Below, piece after piece: positions 54,477 through 62,778 of a DNA stretch of 64,000 nucleotides. The first letter of the stretch is position 1. Each line of letters starts with the position of its first letter. This stretch comes from Lysinibacillus_B sp031181585. GTDB taxonomy: Bacteria; Bacillota; Bacilli; Bacillales_A; Planococcaceae. The stretch spans positions 4,030,001 through 4,094,000 of the forward strand of contig NZ_CP154840.1 of NCBI RefSeq assembly GCF_047301505.1, written 5' to 3'. The position numbers and the translations under genes were made by a program. Below the pieces are notes generated by a model. The model made no database searches. It was not told the DNA's origin and was given only the letters and a program-made list of their open reading frames with translations.

Positions 54477-55601
54477 TTACTCATTATTGTATGTTCTTGG
54501 AACGCGAGAAGTAATAATGCATGGTACTTCATAATTAATCGTGTCGCATTTTGTCGCCCATTCATCGATCGAAATAAAATCGTTTCCTTGTGCACCCAGC
54601 AATGTTACTAGTTCACCAATATTATATGCACGAGGCAATAAAATCATACATTGATCCATGCAAATTCTACCGACAATCGGGCAACGCTCTCCTGCTACAA
54701 GGACTGTCTGGCCACCAAGCTTCCGGATCATCCCGTCTGCGTATCCAATCGGCAAAGTTCCAATGTAGCAATCTTCCTTTGCTGTAAAGGTAGCTCCATA
54801 GCCGACCGATTGACCTGCCTTCAATTTTTTCACATGAACAATTTCCGTCTGTAAAGAAAATGCCTGCCTTATTGGGAATGGTAGTAGATTGGCTACATAG
54901 CCAGAGGGCGCTAATCCGTATAAGGAAATACCATATCGGACAGCATCAAACTGAAGTGCGGCATCTTTTGCTAATGCCGTAGCTGTATTAGCTGCATGAA
55001 CAAGCCTTGGTTTATTTGGCAGTGCATTTAACAGTTCCTTAAATAAAGAAACTTGATTATCAAAATACTCCGCATCTTCCTCATCAGCCGTGGCAAAGTG
55101 AGTGAAAATGCCATCCACCACAAAATTCTCTGTCGCTTGAATTTCTTTATATAGCTCAAGCAACTGCTCTCTGGATGTTACGCCGATTCTTCCCATGCCT
55201 GAATCGATCTTTATATGTAATAGCAGCGGCTTTGAAAGCCCTTGTACTAATTTTGCCTGTTCGACCCATTCGGGTGAAAATACCGTTAACATAATTTGAT
55301 GATCGCTTGCGTATTGCACAAATGATACTGGTGCAGCACCTAAAACTAAAAGTTCGACATCAGGGAAGTGCTGCCGCATTCGTACAGCCTCATCAGGTGT
55401 TGCAACTGCTAAAATATTTGCTCCAGCCTGTAATGCGGCCCTTGCCACCGCTACATCCCCATGCCCATATGCATTCGCCTTTACAACGGCTATTATCTGC
55501 ACACCTTCCTGCAGGTAGCTATGCAAATTGTGCACATTGTCGCGAATTGCCTGTAAATCAATAATCGCCTTTGTCGGACGGTACTGTTGTGTATGTTCCA
55601 T
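54477..55601 (-). CDS. alr: Alanine racemase
   Basis: 374 aa PLP enzyme interconverting L- and D-alanine for peptidoglycan. The PLP lysine is in AVVKANAYGHG (about 36-46); the second catalytic residue Tyr is in VGYGATF (near 262-268). N-terminal barrel and C-terminal beta domain are of normal size. Upstream of mazEF and downstream of ydcC as in B. subtilis, and it has its own GAGGG ribosome binding site. Confidence 0.95.
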   Translation of the reverse strand: MEHTQQYRPTKAIIDLQAIRDNVHNLHSYLQEGVQIIAVVKANAYGHGDVAVARAALQAGANILAVATPDEAVRMRQHFPDVELLVLGAAPVSFVQYASDHQIMLTVFSPEWVEQAKLVQGLSKPLLLHIKIDSGMGRIGVTSREQLLELYKEIQATENFVVDGIFTHFATADEEDAEYFDNQVSLFKELLNALPNKPRLVHAANTATALAKDAALQFDAVRYGISLYGLAPSGYVANLLPFPIRQAFSLQTEIVHVKKLKAGQSVGYGATFTAKEDCYIGTLPIGYADGMIRKLGGQTVLVAGERCPIVGRICMDQCMILLPRAYNIGELVTLLGAQGNDFISIDEWATKCDTINYEVPCIITSRVPRTYNNE

Positions 55602-55684
55602 TGTCTGTTATACCCTCTTCTATAATTTATAAACTCGATGATTGTTGTACGTGTAAAGCCGCCCAACAAAGCTTGGCCCTTCCT

Positions 55685-56686
55685 CTATTTCACACCTCCG
55701 GCAGTCATAGAGGACGCCACTTCCATCATTTCTTCACGTGTCAATTTCGTAGAGGCAAGGAAAAATGAAACTCCATCCTTTTCCCAACTAATTGATGTAT
55801 CTGTAATTGCTCCAATCGTAAAGCCTAAATCAGCTAAATCCCCCGGCGCAAATACAGGCAGCACTGAATTACCAGTTGTGGCAGGCTGCTGCATAAGCGT
55901 GAAGGCCTTGTCTCCTTCATATGTCAGAATGACACGCTCTGCTCCCGCTTCTTCCACTGCTTTCTCATCAACAAATTTTGTGTTATCCCATTCTACAGTC
56001 GGATATTGAGTACGGAACTCTTTCTCTTCAATATCAGCAGCTGCTACTTCATTTTCCTCATTTTCCGAGAATTTTTCAACTGCGTATTCCTCTTTTTTAT
56101 GTGCCACTGACAAATCGATATCTTTAAACTTAATGACGATTTTCTCTTCTTGTGTTTCATCCATAATTGTAACCGTTTTTGGAAGCATTGAATCCTTGTC
56201 AACTACAATTTTCTGCATCGGAAGTCCGGTTTTATCTGCATTACGAGTCGCCGTTTCAAATACATAAGACCCGTCCTCTTCCTTCATTACAGCTTTTTTA
56301 TCCTGTACAAGGTCTTCTGCTAATGCTCCAATTAAGTATGCTTGGCTATTTTGTTTCGGCCACTCACTTTGGAATTTATATGTTTTTCTGAGTGCTGGTG
56401 TCACTACAAATACACCTTCTTCATTGCGCACAATCATCTGCGTTACATTATCATTTTGCTCTGTCACAGTCACACGATAGAAATCAGGCTTTGTATGCCA
56501 CACATTCACATCGTATGTACGAGGTTCTCCTCCAGTTTTCATCTCCATCGTAGCTGTTAGCTCGTACCCTTTTCCGTCACCCCACTGCTCATCTAGCTTT
56601 TTCACAACCTTCTCCTGCGATGCACTTCCACAAGCTGTTAACAATAAACCCAGCATCACCAGCAGACCGAATAATCGAAATCGCAC
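55685..56686 (-). CDS. ydcC: Outer-surface lipoprotein YdcC (LolA-like fold)
   Basis: 333 aa lipoprotein: signal peptide with lipobox LLTAC (Cys near 19). The mature region contains YELTATMEMKTGGEPRTYDVNVWHTKPDFYRV, typical of the LolA/LolB-like lipoprotein-sorting fold, and a C-terminal domain with ISWEKDGVSFFLAS (DUF4367-like). B. subtilis YdcC is a sporulation gene of the mother-cell programme; that expression is inferred here. It lies between acpS and alr in conserved order. Confidence 0.87.
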   Translation of the reverse strand: MRFRLFGLLVMLGLLLTACGSASQEKVVKKLDEQWGDGKGYELTATMEMKTGGEPRTYDVNVWHTKPDFYRVTVTEQNDNVTQMIVRNEEGVFVVTPALRKTYKFQSEWPKQNSQAYLIGALAEDLVQDKKAVMKEEDGSYVFETATRNADKTGLPMQKIVVDKDSMLPKTVTIMDETQEEKIVIKFKDIDLSVAHKKEEYAVEKFSENEENEVAAADIEEKEFRTQYPTVEWDNTKFVDEKAVEEAGAERVILTYEGDKAFTLMQQPATTGNSVLPVFAPGDLADLGFTIGAITDTSISWEKDGVSFFLASTKLTREEMMEVASSMTAGGVK

Positions 56687-56748
56687 TGCTCCACCCTTTC
56701 TCCTTGTTCCTTACCGTAAGTGTATGGCGCGTTTCGGCAATTTATGTC

Positions 56749-57102
56749 CTATTTCATCAGGACAACTTGTGCAGCCGCTACTTGTCTTGTATGAGTGATG
56801 CTAATAAAGCCATTTACCGCCTCATTTTCGAAGTAGAGAACCGGCTTTCCAGATTCATCTTTTAAGACTTCTATCTGGTGCAGCTCGCAGCCTTTTCCAA
56901 TTCCAGTACCTACCGCCTTCGAATATGCCTCCTTTGCTGCAAATCTCCCTGCCAAAAATTCAATTTGCCGGGATGCAGAAAGGGTATCGAAAATGGCAAG
57001 CTCTCTATCTGTTAAAATGCGTTCCGCAAATTTCCGTGAACGGTTATACGCCATTTCAATTCTATCTAATTCAACTAAGTCTAATCCAATTCCTAAAATC
57101 AT
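56749..57102 (-). CDS. acpS: Holo-[acyl-carrier-protein] synthase
   Basis: 117 aa. Transfers the phosphopantetheine arm from CoA to acyl carrier protein. Magnesium ligands are in GIGLDLVELDR (4-14, Asp8) and FAAKEAYSKAVGTGIG (about 53-68, Glu57), the two AcpS signatures. Trimeric in the family. Divergent from the rhomboid gene. Confidence 0.95.
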   Translation of the reverse strand: MILGIGLDLVELDRIEMAYNRSRKFAERILTDRELAIFDTLSASRQIEFLAGRFAAKEAYSKAVGTGIGKGCELHQIEVLKDESGKPVLYFENEAVNGFISITHTRQVAAAQVVLMK

Positions 57103-57168
57103 GTAGGGCCTCTTCCTTTCATTCTATTGATCAATGAATGTATAATACGGGTAAATCGAGGTGGAATT

Positions 57169-57774
57169 ATGTTTATTCGCAATGAAAATTTTAAACAGTA
57201 TATCAATGCTTATCCTGTTGTAGCTGCGCTTATTACGATTAACCTTGCCATTTTCATTATGACATTAATCCCAAATCTAGGGGAAGAAATCTTCTATTTC
57301 GGCGTAAGCGTTAATGGATTGATTGCACAAGGAGAATGGTGGCGCATCATCACAGCAATGTTCCTGCATGGCGGTTGGATGCATATTTTATTTAACATGT
57401 TCTCACTGTTTTTGTTTGGACCTGAGCTCGAGCAAATTGCCGGAAAGATACGCTTCTTGGCTATCTACTTCTTATCGGGCATCGGAGGAGGTCTTGCAAC
57501 CCTTGCAACTCAGGATGCCGTCTATGCAAGTGTCGGGGCAAGTGGTGCTATCTTTGGAATCTTCGGCGCATTCGGAGCAATCCTAGTCCGTTACCGTAAC
57601 TCTTTGCCACAGCTTCGTCAAATTATCCTCCCTATTATCGTTATCAGTGTCATCATGACGTTCTTGCAGACCGGTGTGAATGTCACAAGTCATATAGGTG
57701 GACTCGCTACGGGGTTTGTCATCGGCTTATTCTTCTTTAAACCTAAGCCTACCGCCACTTGGAGAGGACGGTAA
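57169..57774 (+). CDS. Rhomboid-family intramembrane serine protease (YdcA-like)
   Basis: 201 aa with six membrane helices. Catalytic Ser in GASGAIFG (near 125), catalytic His in HIGGLATGF (near 178) and the helix-2 HGGWMHILFNMFSLFLFGPELE with oxyanion Asn. The ATG at 57169 has GAGGTGG upstream; an earlier start at 57127 is rejected. Substrates unknown. It is one of few plus-strand genes here and converges on ydbT with a shared terminator. Confidence 0.93.
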   Translation: MFIRNENFKQYINAYPVVAALITINLAIFIMTLIPNLGEEIFYFGVSVNGLIAQGEWWRIITAMFLHGGWMHILFNMFSLFLFGPELEQIAGKIRFLAIYFLSGIGGGLATLATQDAVYASVGASGAIFGIFGAFGAILVRYRNSLPQLRQIILPIIVISVIMTFLQTGVNVTSHIGGLATGFVIGLFFFKPKPTATWRGR

Positions 57775-57780
57775 GCAAAA

Positions 57781-57812
57781 AACTTCCGCGGACTTATTCC
57801 GCGGAAGTTTTT
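57781..57812. terminator. Bidirectional terminator between rhomboid gene and ydbT
   Basis: Perfect 12-bp arms AACTTCCGCGGA / TCCGCGGAAGTT with T-runs on both strands; it extends into the last codons of ydbT. Confidence 0.9.
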
Positions 57813-59272
57813 TTATGTTCAAACCAATCCATCATATTTTCAATGTCTGCCTGTTCCATATGATAAGCCCTAGCCTCTGCTCCTGTCATCCCCGACATGA
57901 CGACTATACGCCCGGTAGCCAGCTGTCTGCGTTTTTGGAAATAACTTTGCCGTTGCTCCGCTACCTGAATACGCCGCTTTTCCACCAAAAATGTAATGCG
58001 GCTAATATGCCGGTAAACGATCGTCAATTGGGAATCAAACAAGAAAAAACGTGCTGTTTTATGCTGCCATATACCAAGCAGGATAATAGGAAAGACAAGT
58101 AAAGCGGTAAGTAAACCGTACGGGAAAAAGAAATAGGTCGGTACCGCAATCAGGGGAAGCAACCATAAAAAGTCGATACGATAAAAATAAGATCGAGCCC
58201 GCTTAGGAGGCTTAATCATGTCCACGTCTTCCATATTCAACTGGAAATGCGGGAAAAGCACGGAAAGCCTTACCATTGCCTCCTTCTTTGAAATTAGAGG
58301 GAATAAGGTAATCTTTTTGTCTTCTGCCGATGTGAAACCTCCACCTGCACTCTCCACTTGGACAGTTGCCAAGCCAAAAGGCTGCCGCAGAGGATTCTCT
58401 ACTATTTTGATGGCCTGTATACGATTAAGCGGAATTGTAATACGCTTTTTCTCCAAAAGTCCCCGTGTAATGATTAACCGGTCGTTTTCCTCCGTTACAG
58501 TAAAATCATAATAATTTAGCAATGTAATAGCGACAGAAATAATCCAGGCACCTAATAAAGCAAAGAAAATGAGGGATGCAACAAGTGCTATACCATATTG
58601 AATCAAATGAGTGAATTCATCATAAATCCAATCAAATGGGATATATTCAGCAAACTGTGACAACGCAGCGAATACCCCAAAAATCACAACCCCAATCCCG
58701 CTGGAAGTTGTTGCTAAAACAATGAGGTCTTTTGGAGACATTTTATGAATGATACGCCCAGCTGGCAGTTGAACTTTATGTTCCTCTACCGGCTGCTGTC
58801 CAAGTTTTGCTTGATTCATTTCCTGTTCAATTTGATCAGCAGCAATTCGGGTAATGGCTGTTAACTCTGCTTCTGGCTTTCCCGTCTTACTTCCAGCTGT
58901 TTCTACCTGAACCTGAACAAGCCCAAAAATACGATGAAAAATCCCTTCCCGGTAATTCAAGCTTTGAATTCGTTCAAAAGGAATATAGCGTTTTTTCTTC
59001 ACAAACAGGCCATATTCCACCCGCAGCTCGCTATCCTCAAACCAATAACGGAACGTCCACCACTTTAAAATACCGCCTACAAATGTAAATCCCACTACCA
59101 CAAGCAATATAAGTAACGGTATCATTTGGCTGAAAAAGTTTTCATCTCGAAAATCAACCGTAAAATTAAATCCATTCGCTACAACGATGATAATAATAGG
59201 AACTGCCATGTCCTTTATTGCTTTTACTAAATTGATCAGTGCCGATATAGGATGCAGTTTATATTTAGACAT
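57794..59272 (-). CDS. Bacterial PH-domain membrane protein (YdbT-like)
   Basis: 492 aa with paired membrane helices at about 15-60, 185-255 and 375-400, and three bPH_2 (DUF304) domains after them (about 70-150, 260-340, 410-485). Each starts with the pattern xLRVEYGLFVKKKRYIPFERIQSL or LIITRGLLEKKRITIPLNRIQAI. Function unknown; B. subtilis ydbS-ydbT affect resistance to some antimicrobial proteins. Its start overlaps the ydbS stop by 8 nt. Confidence 0.9.
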   Translation of the reverse strand: MSKYKLHPISALINLVKAIKDMAVPIIIIVVANGFNFTVDFRDENFFSQMIPLLILLVVVGFTFVGGILKWWTFRYWFEDSELRVEYGLFVKKKRYIPFERIQSLNYREGIFHRIFGLVQVQVETAGSKTGKPEAELTAITRIAADQIEQEMNQAKLGQQPVEEHKVQLPAGRIIHKMSPKDLIVLATTSSGIGVVIFGVFAALSQFAEYIPFDWIYDEFTHLIQYGIALVASLIFFALLGAWIISVAITLLNYYDFTVTEENDRLIITRGLLEKKRITIPLNRIQAIKIVENPLRQPFGLATVQVESAGGGFTSAEDKKITLFPLISKKEAMVRLSVLFPHFQLNMEDVDMIKPPKRARSYFYRIDFLWLLPLIAVPTYFFFPYGLLTALLVFPIILLGIWQHKTARFFLFDSQLTIVYRHISRITFLVEKRRIQVAEQRQSYFQKRRQLATGRIVVMSGMTGAEARAYHMEQADIENMMDWFEHKKTSAE

Positions 59273-59744
59273 CTTCCTCAGCCACCCTTGCTAATTCTGA
59301 AATGCGTGCACGGAGACGGTCTGCTTCATCTGTTTCAAGAAACGGAATTGTATGTGTCGTTGCAGCAGACGAAATAGAAATGTTTGAAAGTCCGTATCGC
59401 TTTAAAATCGGGCCTTGTTCTGTGTCGACGTGCTGCACACGGACCATGGGTATTAACGTACGTGTTACGACAAATAGACCACTTTGAATTTCAATTTCCT
59501 GCTCCCGTACTTCATAGCGCCAAATCCGGTAGCGTATATTCGGAAACATCCATATAAGGAGGACAAACGCTATCACCACAACTCCCCAGGCAACCAGATG
59601 AAGATAGAACGGCCCTTCAAAATAATAAGTTAAAAAGGACGTTACTCCAGCTGCTACAGCTAAAAAGAAAGTTTGTAATATCCCATAAATACGCCATACT
59701 GTTATTCCTTTTTGAGGAATTTTATGTTTCGGTTGTTCTCTCAT
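59265..59744 (-). CDS. Bacterial PH-domain membrane protein (YdbS-like)
   Basis: 159 aa: two membrane helices (about 20-65) and one bPH_2 domain (about 75-150, EQEIEIQSGLFVVTRTLIPMVRVQHVDTEQGP). Upstream partner of the YdbT-like protein; overlap of 8 nt suggests a complex. Downstream of cshA as in B. subtilis. Confidence 0.9.
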   Translation of the reverse strand: MREQPKHKIPQKGITVWRIYGILQTFFLAVAAGVTSFLTYYFEGPFYLHLVAWGVVVIAFVLLIWMFPNIRYRIWRYEVREQEIEIQSGLFVVTRTLIPMVRVQHVDTEQGPILKRYGLSNISISSAATTHTIPFLETDEADRLRARISELARVAEEDV

Positions 59745-59911
59745 TTCGCCACCTCTTCTCTATCTTATTGTATACGAGTCAAGATGGGAAATGTTTCACT
59801 TTTTAGATCCTGCTTACAAGTATTTCCCTGTGGATACAACTTCGATCCCTAAAATAATTTTGATCATACTTTCTCAGGACCGGCATACCGGTATTTTACT
59901 ATTCCTCCCAA

Positions 59912-59941
59912 AATAAAAAGCCGCCCTTTACAGGACGGCTT
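59912..59941 (-). terminator. Terminator of cshA
   Basis: Arms AGCCGCCC / GGACGGCT (one G-T) followed on the minus strand by TTTTTATTTT. Confidence 0.88.
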
Positions 59942-59954
59942 TACTATCAGTATT

Positions 59955-61472
59955 TTATTTTTCGTCACGACGGCGAGGGCGGCGGTCACGGTCATTACGT
60001 TCGTTACGACGGCGATCTCCTCCGCCACTACGTCCACGGTCTCCACCACGGTCACGGCGATCACGGCCTCCACGACCACGGTCTCCTCCGCCGCTGCGGC
60101 CACGGTCTCCACCACGGCCACGGCCTCCGCCTTGTGAGCGTTCACGGCGCATTGGTAATGGACGTTCTTCTGTAATCGTTACAGGCGTTGCATCTGGCTC
60201 TTTTGTCATCGATTTAAGCGCTGCCGCTACTAAGTCGATTGCCTCGTTGTTTTCTAACAACTGAGCAGCCATATCACGGTAGCTTCCTAAATCATTGTTT
60301 TGCACAAGCTCCACTAAAGTTTGCATCGATACTTCTTGCTGTCCTGCAAGCGCTTCTTCTGTGCTTGGCGGACGAAGAGGTGTCATACGTTTTTTCGTTG
60401 TTTCTTCTACGATGCGCAGATAACCCATTTCACGTGGCGTTACGAACGTCACAGCGATACCTGATTTACCGGCACGTCCTGTACGTCCGATACGGTGAAC
60501 GTAGGATTCTGGATCTTGAGGAATATCAAAGTTATAAACGTGTGATACACCAGAAATATCAAGACCACGTGCTGCTACATCAGTTGCAATCAAAATGTCG
60601 ATTTTATTTTCTTTGAACTGGCGAAGCACTGAAATACGTTTTGCCTGGCTTAAATCTCCGTGGATGCCTTCAGCAAGATAGCCACGTAATGTTAAGGCTT
60701 GTGATAATTCATCAACACGACGTTTTGTACGTCCAAAGATGATAGCAAGCTCCGGTTTTTGTACATCCAATAAGCGAGTCAGTACATCAAATTTTTCACG
60801 CTCTTGCGCCTTTACAAAGAACTGCTCGATATTTTCCATCGTTAATTCTTTTGCTTTAATTTTTACGATTTCAGGATCGCGCATGAATGTCTCTGCAATT
60901 TTGCGGATTGCTGGAGGCATTGTTGCAGAGAACAATAATGTTTGACGTTCAGATGGTACATTTTCTAAAATCGCGTTAATATCATCGATGAAGCCCATGT
61001 TCAACATTTCATCTGCTTCGTCCAATACTAATGTTTGGACTCCTTCCAGCTTCAATGTACGACGGTTAATATGGTCAATAATACGTCCTGGTGTACCTAC
61101 GATAATTTGCGGTCTATTTTTAAGCGCACGGATTTGACGCCCGATTTCCTGGCCTCCATACACCGATAATAATTTCACGCGTTTATCATAACCAATTTTA
61201 TATAGCTCTTCAGAAACTTGAATCGCCAGCTCACGAGTCGGCGCAATAACTAAAGCTTGAATATTTGGGTTTTTAGGGTCAATTTTTTCAATTAGAGGAA
61301 TACCAAAAGCGGCAGTTTTACCAGTACCAGTTTGCGCTTGACCTAGTACATCTCGGCCTTCCATCGCAAATGTAATTGTACCTTCTTGGATAGGTGTTGC
61401 TTCTTCAAATCCCATACGTTTTACTGAACGTAATGTAGATTCGCTAATGTTTAATTCTGAAAAATTTGTCAA
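59955..61472 (-). CDS. cshA: DEAD-box RNA helicase CshA
   Basis: 505 aa. Q motif GFEEATPIQ, motif I AQTGTGKTA (about 43-51), motif II DEAD (about 150-153, VLDEADEMLNMGF), motif III SAT and motif VI HRIGRTGRAGK (about 335-345). The C-terminal 70 residues are an Arg/Gly/Asp-rich RNA-binding tail with repeats such as RGGDRGRSGGGDRG. It takes part in ribosome assembly and mRNA turnover, mainly in the cold. The start is a TTG at 61472 giving MTNFSELNIS; the TTG three codons before abuts the ribosome binding site. Confidence 0.95.
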   Translation of the reverse strand: MTNFSELNISESTLRSVKRMGFEEATPIQEGTITFAMEGRDVLGQAQTGTGKTAAFGIPLIEKIDPKNPNIQALVIAPTRELAIQVSEELYKIGYDKRVKLLSVYGGQEIGRQIRALKNRPQIIVGTPGRIIDHINRRTLKLEGVQTLVLDEADEMLNMGFIDDINAILENVPSERQTLLFSATMPPAIRKIAETFMRDPEIVKIKAKELTMENIEQFFVKAQEREKFDVLTRLLDVQKPELAIIFGRTKRRVDELSQALTLRGYLAEGIHGDLSQAKRISVLRQFKENKIDILIATDVAARGLDISGVSHVYNFDIPQDPESYVHRIGRTGRAGKSGIAVTFVTPREMGYLRIVEETTKKRMTPLRPPSTEEALAGQQEVSMQTLVELVQNNDLGSYRDMAAQLLENNEAIDLVAAALKSMTKEPDATPVTITEERPLPMRRERSQGGGRGRGGDRGRSGGGDRGRGGRDRRDRGGDRGRSGGGDRRRNERNDRDRRPRRRDEK

Positions 61473-61710
61473 ACTCTTCAATCTCCTTTTTTCCTTTAAG
61501 TTGACAAATGGTTACATTTTCAGATGAAGTATGTCGGCAAAATCGAGCCTTTATGTGGAACGTTTCCGTTACTTAAAAAATTCTCTCCGCTTGCTGCAGA
61601 GCTCTCTTATATGAAAAGGAAAGCCCGGTCTTTGCCGAGCGGTTCAATTCTATAGTTCAATTGTTTCGTTCCTGATAAGGATAGTAAAAATAGAATGAAA
61701 CCGTTAAATT
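61473..61710. other. Upstream region of cshA
   Basis: About 240 bp without a gene. It probably contains a long 5' leader, as in many cold-induced helicase genes; a small hairpin around CCGCTCGGCAAAGACCGGGC is visible. No confident promoter identified. Confidence 0.45.
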
Positions 61711-61747
61711 CAAAAAAAAGTACTCTTCAACAATAATCATGAAGAGT
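61711..61747 (-). terminator. Terminator of the 61839-62537 esterase gene
   Basis: Perfect 8-bp arms ACTCTTCA / TGAAGAGT followed on the minus strand by eight T. Confidence 0.88.
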
Positions 61748-61838
61748 CTTCGCACAAAATGTATCCATTGCTTTTCATAGTCTAACATGCCGTTCTACTC
61801 GTTGCAACGATTATGCTCGAATCATAATAATCTGACTT

Positions 61839-62537
61839 TTACTCTTCTGTTAAAAATGTAACTGCTTTTAAAAACCATTCATCACAATCTTCGCTATAAC
61901 ATATATGATGCTTCCCGCACTCTGAAATATACAACTGTTTTTGAGTAGCAGGAATTTGATCATAAAGATACTGAGCTGTAGCCACTGGTACAATTCCGTC
62001 AAGCGCCCCTTGTGCAATGAACACCGGGCAAGTAATATGTCCGATATACGGTTCCGTTTTTCGGACAATTTTCATGAATTGCACAGTTGCAGAAGGAGGT
62101 ACATTACGTAATTTATGCTGATAGCGCTGAAAGAGCTCGTTTTCACGAAGTTTACGATGAAATGCGTCATCCGCCATCGAACGAATGTCCTTAGCAAGCT
62201 GCAGCGGACTTACATATTTCGCCGCCGCACTTAAAAGGAGCAATTTTTTCACGGGGTAGCGTTTTGCCAAATACATAGCAATAACTCCTCCCATTGAAAA
62301 GCCTGTGATGATGACCTCATCCACCTTTTTCGCAAGACTCCGGTAAGCCAGCTCTGCATCCATTAACCAGTGTTCCGCTTTATAACCTTTCATGTCCAGA
62401 GATTCCGCATCACCATGTCCCGAAAAAGTAGGCGTTTCCACAATCCAGCCTGTATGTTTCTTCACACAATCCACAAAAGGCTGCACCTCGTATGGTCCAC
62501 CAGAAAAGCCATGTAAAACCAGTATGCCCACCGTCAT
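61839..62537 (-). CDS. Alpha/beta hydrolase, carboxylesterase-like
   Basis: 232 aa. HGFSGG oxyanion motif (9-14), nucleophile in GFSMGG (near 85-90), acid Asp in GALDGIVP (near 182) and His in GKHHICYSEDCDEWF (near 210). Related to the Est30/monoacylglycerol-lipase group and paralogous to the enzyme at 15327-16073, though diverged. It is inserted between murF and cshA, adjacent genes in B. subtilis apart from ddl-linked spacing. Natural substrate unknown. Confidence 0.87.
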   Translation of the reverse strand: MTVGILVLHGFSGGPYEVQPFVDCVKKHTGWIVETPTFSGHGDAESLDMKGYKAEHWLMDAELAYRSLAKKVDEVIITGFSMGGVIAMYLAKRYPVKKLLLLSAAAKYVSPLQLAKDIRSMADDAFHRKLRENELFQRYQHKLRNVPPSATVQFMKIVRKTEPYIGHITCPVFIAQGALDGIVPVATAQYLYDQIPATQKQLYISECGKHHICYSEDCDEWFLKAVTFLTEE

Positions 62538-62732
62538 TTCCTACACCTCACCTATCACAAAACATAGCTTGGCCATTTTGCACTTTTAGTAACCAATTCT
62601 TACGTTCCTTGCTTTCTGTAAAAAAGATTGCTTAGAGAAACAAAATTACCAGAAAACCTCTTTTATGCCTGCTGACTATCTACTCACCTTGTGTTTTGAG
62701 GCGGCTTCATCAACCTATCAAAACTTTAGGCG

Positions 62733-62769
62733 CAAAAGGGGCGTCTCAAAATTACTTTTCAGACGCCCC
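62733..62769 (-). terminator. Terminator of murF
   Basis: Perfect 9-bp arms GGGGCGTCT / AGACGCCCC with a TTTTG tail on the minus strand. Confidence 0.88.
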
Positions 62770-62778
62770 TCAAATGGT

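Noticed and set aside
59864..60145. Val/Ala/Glu-rich open frame on the minus strand
   Set aside because: Out-of-frame reading of the Arg/Gly-rich tail of cshA.
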